A DNA stretch of 9,334 bases from Lentisphaerota bacterium (lineage in GTDB: Bacteria; Verrucomicrobiota; Kiritimatiellia; JAAZAB01), in assembly GCA_020201415.1 (NCBI GenBank), contig JAIVGW010000040.1, forward strand, positions 1-9,334, written 5' to 3'. Below the pieces are notes generated by a model. It searched no databases and was not told the origin of the DNA. It was given only the letters and a program-made list of their open reading frames with translations. Made by a program: the position numbers and the translations under genes. Within the stretch, counting starts at the first letter, position 1. The number at the start of each line of letters is the position of its first letter. Of this stretch, positions 1 to 5,827 are shown piece by piece.

Positions 1-2
1 GG

Positions 3-605
3 GCCGGGGTCATCACTGAATTCATCCGCCGTGTGCGCGCGCTGCTGGACGGCTTTGACAAATCACGCAGGATTCCGCTCGCCATCCAGGGGTTTATGGG
101 CGTAAGGTCCCTGGCGGACGGCCAGGTGGACGAAAATCTGATTCAAGGATATGCCATCGATCAATGGGTGGCTGAAAATTTGATAGATGTGTTCGCGCCG
201 TAAACTTCCCGCCACTACGCGCCGCAGGCGCTCGGTCCCTACCGCCGCTGGACGGATGGGACAGCCTGTGAACTGTGGGGCTGCCTGGGCCAGTTTCACA
301 ACAGTCTGTTCGCTGCCGATTACCGGCATGCGGTGTATTTTGGCGATGATCCCGGCAAGTTCATTACGCCGATAGGCGATCTGGATGTCCGCCGCGTGAT
401 GCAGTCGGCCGCCGACTGCTATGCCCAGGGGGCCGATGGCGTTTTTCTCTGGGAAGCGGGTGAAACGCCGCAGTGTCCGGAACGCTGGCGGCATCTGCGC
501 CGTCTCGGGGATCGCGAACGACTCCTGCGGCAATACGCCGCGGCGATAGGGCCCCTCGATGGGCGCCACCGGGTCAGGCAATGGCCCTTAGCCCAATTTG
601 TTTGA
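3..605 (+). pseudogene. Glycosidase-like TIM-barrel protein, C-terminal part, interrupted by in-frame TAA
   Basis: Frame 3 is protein-like from the window edge to the TGA at 603-605, except for one TAA at 201-203. About 66 codons before the stop (ending DVFAP) and 133 after it (from TSRHYAPQALGPYRRW) read as one continuous protein. Later landmarks include YFGDDPGKF and ADGVFLWEAGETPQCPERW. The pattern of a domain ending in 'W...LIDVFAP' followed by 'GADGVFLWE' resembles the glycosyl-hydrolase-like 10 type TIM-barrel proteins common in PVC bacteria; this family call is from memory and moderate. The N-terminus lies outside the window, so total length is unknown. Intact genes here stop with TAA, TAG and TGA, so recoding of TAA is not supported and a nonsense mutation (or a sequencing error) is likelier. 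No good ribosome binding site restarts translation after the stop; the nearest in-frame start (GTG, 333) would lack much of the domain. Confidence 0.7.
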
Positions 606-613
606 AGTTTTAA

Positions 614-988
614 AATCAGACCATTGACGCTCCGGTGGATCGGTTTCTGCGAGCCGAGCCGACCAAGCAGTACTGGCTGTTCGACATCGAGGATGATTTT
701 GCGTTACGCCCGCTGACGGATGAGCGTTACATGCTTTACATGCTGAGTTCAATCAGTGTGGACGGGCGCCGCCTGGTTGCGGGGGCGTGTTTCGGCGACG
801 GCAACGAAGATCCGCCGCTGATGGGCCTGCTCGTGTGCGATCTGGAGTCGCTGGAGGCCTGGGTGCCGATGGCGGCTTGCGATCTGGTTAATCAGCACGT
901 GCATCCGTTTTTTTCACCGGACGTGCGGCGCGGGTTTTTCAATTCCGACTGCGATGGCCTGCCGCAGGTCTGGATGGTTGATGGATTT
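614..988 (+). pseudogene. C-terminal fragment of a beta-propeller (oligogalacturonate-lyase-like) protein
   Basis: About 125 codons in frame 2 show blade-like repeats: YWLFDIEDDFALRPLT, then SISVDGRRLVAGACFGDG, then HVHPFFSPDVRRGFFNSDCDG followed by LPQVWMV. The 'HPFFSPD...FFNSDCDG..QVW' pattern is typical of PD40/TolB-type propellers such as oligogalacturonate lyase (usually near 390 residues), which degrades pectin oligomers. Only the last third is present. In-frame stop TAA at 611-613 lies just upstream, directly after the preceding gene ends, so the N-terminal two thirds are missing. A GTG at 635 is the only nearby start and has no convincing ribosome binding site. The homologous part fades near 988; the frame stays open to 1189 but there it is antisense to the AraC gene. 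I read it as a deletion remnant. The family assignment is moderate; it could be another sugar-related propeller. Confidence 0.6.
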
Positions 989-1005
989 AAGTTCCCTGCA
1001 AATTC

Positions 1006-1857
1006 TCATGTCAGCACGATTCCGCCGCGGCGGCGGTATTCCGATGGCGTCATGCCCGTCACCCGTCTGAACGTGCGTGCAAAGTGCGAGGAATTGTCGA
1101 ACCGCAGCCGCCCGCAGACTTCTTTGCCGGATTTAGCCGGGTCGCGCAGCAGATCACAGGCTCGGCGGATACGCTCACGGGTGATATAGGTTAAAGGCGT
1201 CATTCCTGTTTCCTGTTTGAATACTCGGCACAGATGCTCGGGTGTCACGCGCAGGATAGCAGCCACGTCGGTAACACTGAGATTCTGTTCCAGGTTTGAC
1301 TGCACGGTCCTCCGTAGCCTGCTGACCAGCCAGGCGGCCGCATTTTTCGACATCTCCTGAATGGCCGCGTCTGCCAGGCCCCCCAGGAAACCCGTTACAA
1401 AAGCCATACCCTGGCCGGGGAGCATTTCCTGGGAACGGCCTGCCTGTTTTTTAAAGGTCAGCATGCTTTTGACGGGCGCGGATTCGGAGTCCAGGTGATA
1501 TACCGGCCCGAATCGATTCAGCAGCCGGTTGACCAGTTCGTCCCCGCCCTGGAAAGTGAAGTAAAAGATATGCCATACACCGGTTCCGTCTGCCGGGTAT
1601 TTATAGCCGGTTTCCGGGTCGTTAATCCTGCACAGAAACCCGGATCCGGCCGGAATGAGGTGCTCCCCGCGCGCGTCCCAGAAAACCCCTTCCCCTTCAA
1701 GCGAGTATTTATACATATACCAGTTGCTGGCCGGACGTTGGGCACCCTCGAAATAGTAGGCCGGTCCGTCGATGGTCTGCTCGGCCACATTGTTGGGCGA
1801 GGGGATTCCCGGGATGATCGGGTTAACATTAAACCGGTGATTCCACAAAACGCCCAT
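1006..1857 (-). CDS. AraC-family transcriptional regulator
   Basis: 283-residue cytoplasmic DNA-binding regulator. Residues about 20-120 form a cupin-like sensor domain (YYFEGAQRPASNWYMYKYSLEGEG, then a segment near GTGVWHIFYFTF), which in this family binds a sugar. Residues about 185-277 form the two-helix-turn-helix AraC domain: first helix-turn-helix near 193-216 (LSVTDVAAILRVTPEHLCRVF) and second near 242-270, ending GMTPSEYR. The second unit reads RLRFDN where the family usually has a Gly before the Phe, so R252 is atypical. The ATG at 1855-1857 fits the length of the family but has only a weak ribosome binding site (AAGTGAT). It diverges from the GH4 gene across 140 bp and is convergent with the propeller remnant. 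Control of the neighbouring galactosidase, and perhaps of the decayed sugar genes, is inferred from position; the effector sugar is not known. Confidence 0.9.
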   Translation of the reverse strand: MGVLWNHRFNVNPIIPGIPSPNNVAEQTIDGPAYYFEGAQRPASNWYMYKYSLEGEGVFWDARGEHLIPAGSGFLCRINDPETGYKYPADGTGVWHIFYFTFQGGDELVNRLLNRFGPVYHLDSESAPVKSMLTFKKQAGRSQEMLPGQGMAFVTGFLGGLADAAIQEMSKNAAAWLVSRLRRTVQSNLEQNLSVTDVAAILRVTPEHLCRVFKQETGMTPLTYITRERIRRACDLLRDPAKSGKEVCGRLRFDNSSHFARTFRRVTGMTPSEYRRRGGIVLT

Positions 1858-1895
1858 AATATCACTTTTGGGGTTGTAATATCAAATATTGGTCC

Positions 1896-1924
1896 TTGAC
1901 GTTCCTTTTATGCCAAAACATAAT
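1896..1924 (+). promoter_or_regulatory. Predicted sigma70-type promoter of the GH4 gene
   Basis: TTGACG (1896-1901) and CATAAT (1919-1924) are separated by exactly 17 bp, in the AT-rich gap between the divergent AraC and GH4 genes. Transcription would start near 1931 and give a leader of about 65 bases. A TATAAT at 1924-1929 overlaps but has a 22-bp spacer from the same -35 box. I did not find an equally good promoter for the AraC gene on the other strand. Confidence 0.5.
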
Positions 1925-1925
1925 A

Positions 1926-1939
1926 TAATTTGCAAATTA
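1926..1939. promoter_or_regulatory. 14-bp perfect palindrome, candidate operator
   Basis: TAATTTGCAAATTA is a perfect inverted repeat just after the predicted -10 box, spanning the expected start site of the GH4 transcript. A protein bound here would block initiation. AraC proteins usually bind direct half-sites, so if this is an operator it may serve a different dimeric regulator. In AT-rich DNA a chance palindrome is possible. Confidence 0.35.
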
Positions 1940-1997
1940 AATATTATTATTATTATCAATTATTGAAGAGCGGTGCTTCACACTTACGGAGAGCGAC

Positions 1998-3284
1998 ATG
2001 AAAATGGTGATTATCGGCGCGGGCAGCGGTTTCGGGAGCCGCCTATCTGTTGATGTTCTTTCCCGTGAACCCCTGCAGGATAGCACAATCGCCTTGTGCG
2101 ATATTGACGAGAACAAACTGAAGACCGTGCAGACGTATATTGAAAAAGTAATTAAAACCCATAAACTGCCGGCCAGGGTTGTTTCCAGCACGGACCGTAC
2201 GGACGTGCTTAAGGACGCGGATTTTGTGGTGATTTCGGTTGCCGTCGGCGGTCCGGCATATTATGACGAACCTTACAGTTTTGAGATCGGCATTCCGGCC
2301 AAATATGGGATCAAGCAGACCGTAGGCGATACGCTCAATCCCGGCGGCATCTTCCGTGCCCTGCGCACGGCCCCCGCACTGACAGCCATGGCCGAAGATA
2401 TCAGCAGGCTGGCACCCCGGGCGATCATACTCAATTACACCAATCCCATGGCGATCCTGACCTGGATTCTGAATGAACACGCGGATGTGCCGACAGTGGG
2501 CCTGTGCCACAGCGTGCAGGGCACTTCCAAGAAACTAGCTTCATATATCGACGTGCCTTACAATGAAACCGGACACTGGGTGGCAGGCATCAATCACATG
2601 GCCTGGTTCCTGAAATTCACGCATAATGGCAGCGACGCATTGCCGCGTTTATGGAAAGCCATGGAGAACCCCGAGATCTTTGCCACAAACCCAATCCGCT
2701 TCGAGATCATGCGTGAGTTCGGTTATTTTGTGACAGAATCCAGCCAGCATATGTCCGAGTATGTGCCGTGGTACCAGCATGACCAGCCGGTCATGGAGCA
2801 GTTCGGCAGCCTGGCCGACCGGGTCAAGCCGAAACGGCAGTCATGGCTGAAAGATATGGGCGTAAAAACTGAACAGGCCGATAGTATTGAGCTGGTCCGT
2901 TCCCATGAATATGCTTCTGAGATCATGGAAGGCGTGACCACGGGCATTCCCATCCGTTTCAACGGGAATGTGATGAATGACGGGCTGATTGACAATCTGC
3001 CTCCCGGATGCTGCGTGGAAGTCCCCTGCCTGGCTGACAACATGGGCGTACATCCCTGCCGGGTGGGTTCCCTGCCCCCGTCATGCGCGGCCCTTAACCG
3101 CACGAGCATTAATGTGCAGGAGCTGGCCGTGGAGGCAATCCGCAAACGCGACAAACAGACCGCCTTCCAGGCGATACTCATGGACCCGAGTGTAGGCGCC
3201 GTCCTGTCGATCGCGCAGGCACGGGCCATGTTTAATGAAATATGGGAAGCCGAGGGCGAACTGCTGGAAGCGTATGGAAGGTAA
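1998..3284 (+). CDS. melA: GH4 family alpha-galactosidase, NAD+ and Mn2+ dependent (MelA type)
   Basis: 428-residue cytoplasmic glycosidase of family GH4, which cleaves alpha-galactosides by an NAD+-dependent oxidation/elimination route. The N-terminal Rossmann motif is IIGAGSGFGS (residues 5-14) and acidic D35 follows. DTLNPGGIFRALRT (111-124), NYTNPMA (146-152), GLCHSVQGT (168-176) and GINHMAW (197-203) all match the E. coli MelA pattern. C170 and H200 are the expected metal ligands. The CHSV signature is the one linked to alpha-galactosidases rather than to phospho-glucosidases (CDMP, CNVP). GYFVTESSQHMSEYVPW (242-258) and NDGLIDNLPPGCCVEVPCL near 326-344 are also MelA-like. Length is close to the usual 430-450. 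The ATG is preceded by GGAG at 1988-1991, six bases away. It diverges from the AraC gene. GH4 family is near certain; related substrates such as alpha-glucuronides cannot be fully excluded. Confidence 0.93.
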   Translation: MKMVIIGAGSGFGSRLSVDVLSREPLQDSTIALCDIDENKLKTVQTYIEKVIKTHKLPARVVSSTDRTDVLKDADFVVISVAVGGPAYYDEPYSFEIGIPAKYGIKQTVGDTLNPGGIFRALRTAPALTAMAEDISRLAPRAIILNYTNPMAILTWILNEHADVPTVGLCHSVQGTSKKLASYIDVPYNETGHWVAGINHMAWFLKFTHNGSDALPRLWKAMENPEIFATNPIRFEIMREFGYFVTESSQHMSEYVPWYQHDQPVMEQFGSLADRVKPKRQSWLKDMGVKTEQADSIELVRSHEYASEIMEGVTTGIPIRFNGNVMNDGLIDNLPPGCCVEVPCLADNMGVHPCRVGSLPPSCAALNRTSINVQELAVEAIRKRDKQTAFQAILMDPSVGAVLSIAQARAMFNEIWEAEGELLEAYGR

Positions 3285-3454
3285 AAGTTTTCGTGTGGCG
3301 CACCTCCGGTTGAACAATAAGGGAATGAAGCCTAAAAGACTCGAGCATACAGGATCTCGGCGAAAAGAAAACAATGCTCTCCGCCATTCTTGATTTGCGG
3401 ACTGCAATCCTGGACTGGACGATTCATCCTTGTGTAATGTGGCTCAGCACCCAT

Positions 3455-3474
3455 CGACTTAGCTCAGGGCAGGC
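3455..3474. repeat. Dispersed repeat motif (cgacttagctcagggcaggc)
   Basis: This 20-base stretch resembles 'cgacttcgctcagggcaggc', a motif I recall from spacers in many environmental genomes. It lies 52 bases before the TTTGCG repeat in the same spacer. Only one copy is present here, so the repeat status rests on memory, not on this window. Confidence 0.35.
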
Positions 3475-3525
3475 AGTTTCGCCCTCCAAAAGATTTATCA
3501 AGCGGTTCATGCCGACAAAGCAGAA

Positions 3526-3552
3526 TTTGCGATCTTTGCGCCTTTGCGAGAG
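3526..3552. repeat. TTTGCG-type dispersed intergenic repeat
   Basis: Three TTTGCG units lie 8-9 bases apart (starting at 3526, 3535 and 3543), followed by GAGAG and a run of T. The near-identical phrase 'ctttgcgtctttgcg' is one I recognise from spacers of environmental bacterial genomes. Copy number in this genome cannot be judged from one window. Confidence 0.5.
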
Positions 3553-3589
3553 TCGGTTTTTCCTATTCGAACAGACGGGTTGCCAACCA

Positions 3590-3627
3590 TTGCCTGGAGG
3601 CGACGCCTAAAGACGCGCCTCAGGCAA
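3590..3627 (-). terminator. Stem-loop just after the transporter remnant, possible terminator
   Basis: TTGCCTGGAGGCG (3590-3602) pairs with CGCCTCAGGCAA (3616-3627): twelve base pairs with one bulged G and a 13-base loop. On the minus strand it begins seven bases after the transporter stop codon, where a terminator would be expected. No T-tract follows on either strand, so intrinsic termination is uncertain; it may instead protect mRNA ends. Confidence 0.4.
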
Positions 3628-3633
3628 ATGCTA

Positions 3634-4891
3634 TCATGCTGGAGAGCCTTTTGCAAAACCTCGCGCCTTTCCTTTTTGATTGTCAATCGAACGCGGTTCG
3701 GGGATGGGGATTAAAATCAGCAAGGACGTTGCCACGGCAACAATGCTGATAACTGAGGTTATCGCGAATGCTCCGGTCAATTTAAGGGTGACTGTCCCCG
3801 TAAAAGAAGCGCACAGCATGAAAGGTATATTGATGGCCGCCAGCATGCTCAAATAAGTCGGGCGCTTGCGCTCCGGGCACATCTCAATGCCCATGGTCAT
3901 TGTGCCGACCCGGTCGAGATAAAAACTAACGCCAAACAAGAAAAATATCAAGAGCGCCAGCCCGTCGGTTCCGACAATCATCGTAAGCAGTGCCAGTATC
4001 ACGAAAACGAGTCGGGCAAAACACATCAGAATTTTTCCACCCCAACGGTCGCCAATAAAGCCTGAGGCGAAGTTGCCGGCAACTCCTCCGGCCATCTGAC
4101 TGGCTACCAAAAGACCCAGAAAACTGTCTGGTTTGCCAAGGGTTTCAAGAATATGTATGGCCAGAAAAGGGGCCATGATATAAATGCCGTTCATCAGGCC
4201 CTGGGCAAGCAGAAAGCGCGAGAAAAAACGATCTTTTGAAAGTATATCTATTACGCAGCCAAAGTTTTGCTTGAGTGTCTGGGGATGCGGGTGCGCTGGA
4301 GGTTGTGGCGCCCATTCCCTCACCCAGGTGAAAACAAAAAACGAAACTGCGAGGAATCCGAAAGCGATCAGATGCAGAATGCCGTATCCGCGTGGGCCGG
4401 GATATTGCGCCAGGATACCTGCGGACGGCAAAAAGTGAGGCGCGGCGGTTTTTCGGAACGGTATTGGCCACAAGCGATTGCCAGGCGGTGGATGCAAGTC
4501 CGCCAACGACTCCGGATATAAATGGCGTCAGCGCGACGGTGGCTAAAGCCAGTGTTTGTCTTTCCGGATTATAGTAAAACAGGATCAAACCGGCGAAAAG
4601 ATAGGGGAGTCGCTGCAGTCCGCCGGTAATAACAATAATCGGTTTGAGAAAAACAAGGCGTTCCACATGATGGGCCGTTAACAGCGGCGGCGTGCAAAAC
4701 CCCAGCATGAGCATGACCGGCATCAGTGAAACAAGCCATATCGGCGCGCCCAGCAGGTTTGCCAGTGGCGGCAGGATGGTTTCGACGGCCACAAACGCCA
4801 GGCCGCCCATGTACAAACCGCCTTCCACGGCGTGAACGAGAAAATTGCGCCAGAAAAAGGGGAATGTCGGGTTGCCGGATTTTGCGGTCAT
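3634..4891 (-). pseudogene. MFS transporter, broken by a deletion and frameshift around transmembrane helix 5
   Basis: Two frames together encode a major facilitator family inner-membrane carrier. The N-terminal frame runs from 4891 to about 4425 and holds helices 1-4, ending STAWQSLVANTVPKNRRASLFAVR, the usual cytoplasmic loop after helix 4. The C-terminal frame resumes near 4422 with GILAQYPGPRGYGILHL, helix 6 and the six helices of the second half, ending at the TGA at 3634-3636. About 15-25 residues, including helix 5, are absent, and the two parts are out of frame, so a deletion of a length not divisible by three is the simplest reading. ATG 4889-4891 (MTAKSGNPTF) is preferred over the TTG at 4921, which would lie inside the predicted promoter. 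The substrate cannot be told; nearness to the sugar locus makes a sugar plausible. An assembly error is the alternative explanation. Confidence 0.75.
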
Positions 4892-4902
4892 TGCAGGAAT
4901 TA

Positions 4903-4931
4903 AATATACATATGCTGGCAAAAAGAATCAA
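4903..4931 (-). promoter_or_regulatory. Predicted sigma70-type promoter of the MFS remnant, near-leaderless
   Basis: Read on the minus strand, TTGATT (4931-4926) and TATATT (4908-4903) are separated by 17 bp. Only 11 bases lie between the -10 box and the ATG at 4891, so the predicted leader is about 4-5 bases, and no ribosome binding site is present. Confidence 0.5.
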
Positions 4932-5128
4932 CCGGGAAGAGCGCACGACGCTCAACCCCGTGCTACATAACGTGATGCCAGCCACTCTCTACATCTATTT
5001 GTCAAGGCCTCGCCATAACCGGAGAAAATCAAAGCCGGAATCAAATGTCAAATTATTTGTAGAATGTTGAGAATTAATGCGCTTTGTAATATCTGGAATT
5101 TGCACCGCGCAAGTTTGGCGCAGGGCGC

Positions 5129-5152
5129 CTGCCTGTGCGTGAACGCACGCAG
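5129..5152. repeat. Inverted repeat / hairpin
   Basis: GTGCGT (5135-5140) and ACGCAC (5143-5148) are perfect inverted arms, extended outward by CTGC and GCAG with two unpaired bases on the left. It lies in the non-coding gap and has no following T-tract, so a protein-binding site is likelier than a terminator. Function unknown. Confidence 0.35.
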
Positions 5153-5238
5153 ACAGATGTTAACGTCAATATTCGTACAAAATTCAGGTGATAACTTGTC
5201 CGCTTCGGTTCAGTCTCAGCATGCTGGCCGGCTCTCGC

Positions 5239-5251
5239 CGGGTTTAACCCG
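5239..5251. promoter_or_regulatory. 13-bp palindrome CGGGTTTAACCCG, candidate operator
   Basis: Perfect symmetry around the central T at 5245, 60 bp upstream of the -35 box of the acetyltransferase operon. A dimeric regulator could bind here; there is no direct evidence and the regulator is not identified. Confidence 0.3.
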
Positions 5252-5310
5252 CTGACGCGCATTATGTCTTCTGCCGGAAAACACTTGCCAGCCCCTGGCG
5301 TAACAAATCG

Positions 5311-5339
5311 TTGAAATTTCCCCGGTATTTCTCTATAGT
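5311..5339 (+). promoter_or_regulatory. Predicted sigma70-type promoter giving a leaderless mRNA
   Basis: TTGAAA (5311-5316) and TATAGT (5334-5339) are separated by exactly 17 bp. Only seven bases lie between the -10 box and the ATG at 5347, so transcription should start at or within a base or two of the start codon. No Shine-Dalgarno sequence is present, in agreement with a leaderless message. This promoter excludes the TTG at 5311 as the gene start. Confidence 0.6.
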
Positions 5340-5346
5340 TTTACCC

Positions 5347-5826
5347 ATGAACCAGACAGCCACCACCTCCAATATCGAGATCCGACCTGCCTGCATTGAC
5401 GACCTTGCTGCCATCTTCCACCTCGGCGAAGAACTTTTCCGCGCCGAGGCTGTCTCGAACCTATACCGGACGTGGGATGAATATGCCGTGACCAGCCAAT
5501 TCAATTCAGAGCCGGAATTCATGCTTGTGGCCAACGCCGAAGAAAAACTCGTGGGCTTTATCATCGGGTCACTCATCGAGAAAGCGGGAACCGCTTGGAA
5601 TTACGCCCATTTGATCTGGCTCGGGGTGCATCCCGACTTGGCCGGACTCGGTGTCGGCTCTTCCCTTTTTGATGAATTCCGGTCGCTCGTCCGCAAACAT
5701 GAAATCCGCATGATGCTCGTCGATACGCAGGCCGATAACGAGGCTGCCATACGCTTTTTCCAAAGCAAGGGTTTCACAAATCCCATCGATCATATTTATA
5801 TGACCCTCAACATGGATAACAGCTGA
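5347..5826 (+). CDS. GNAT family N-acetyltransferase
   Basis: 159-residue cytoplasmic protein of the Gcn5-related acetyltransferase fold, which moves an acetyl group from acetyl-CoA to an amine. It starts with the usual strand IEIRPACIDDLAAIFHLGEE (10-29). Motif A is LGVHPDLAGLGVGSSLF (92-108), with the acetyl-CoA pyrophosphate loop AGLGVG. Motif B is NEAAIRFFQSKGF (131-143). Length is typical of a single-domain GNAT. The start at 5347 is chosen because an upstream in-frame TTG lies in the promoter. The stop TGA (5824-5826) is one base from the ATG of the M20 enzyme, so the two are co-transcribed and probably translationally coupled. The substrate is unknown; the sequence does not single out a RimI-like protein acetylase, a small-molecule acetylase or a detoxifier. 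Pairing with a possible deacylase suggests a shared N-acyl substrate, as inference only. Confidence 0.9.
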   Translation: MNQTATTSNIEIRPACIDDLAAIFHLGEELFRAEAVSNLYRTWDEYAVTSQFNSEPEFMLVANAEEKLVGFIIGSLIEKAGTAWNYAHLIWLGVHPDLAGLGVGSSLFDEFRSLVRKHEIRMMLVDTQADNEAAIRFFQSKGFTNPIDHIYMTLNMDNS

Positions 5827-5827
5827 T

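Larger units (their letters stand above)
3285..3633. other. Repeat-rich intergenic spacer, no credible gene
   Basis: The gap between the GH4 gene and the transporter remnant has no credible gene. A 78-codon open frame (3374-3610) is made largely of repeat-like DNA and has no recognisable domain. The spacer holds a 'gacttagctcagggcagg' motif (3455-3474), a triple TTTGCG repeat (3526-3552) and a stem-loop (3590-3627). No clear terminator with a T-tract follows the GH4 stop. Confidence 0.6.
4932..5310. other. Intergenic region between divergent genes, no credible gene
   Basis: This spacer separates the transporter remnant from the acetyltransferase operon. Short open frames on both strands lack start signals and recognisable domains. 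Two symmetric sites are visible. One is a hairpin at 5129-5152, with GTGCGT-GA-ACGCAC extended by CTGC/GCAG across a two-base bulge. The other is the 13-bp palindrome CGGGTTTAACCCG at 5239-5251, about 60 bp before the next promoter. Either could be an operator, but I know of no match. Confidence 0.5.

Noticed and set aside
201..203. TAA as a recoded sense codon
   Set aside because: TAA ends the intact GH4 gene in this window, so an altered code is not supported.
63..581. Minus-strand open frame across the first gene
   Set aside because: It lies antisense to the broken glycosidase-like gene and shows no family pattern.
988..1189. Extension of the propeller fragment past 988
   Set aside because: This part is antisense to the 3' end of the AraC gene and no longer resembles a propeller.
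3374..3610. 78-residue plus-strand protein in the spacer
   Set aside because: It is composed largely of repeat-like DNA, lacks a ribosome binding site and has no recognisable domain.
4410..4435. Programmed ribosomal frameshift in the transporter
   Set aside because: No slippery run is present, and a frameshift alone would not restore the missing helix; deletion explains both.
5064..5262. Short open frames on both strands before the acetyltransferase
   Set aside because: No start signals, no domain, and they overlap each other across a non-coding gap.
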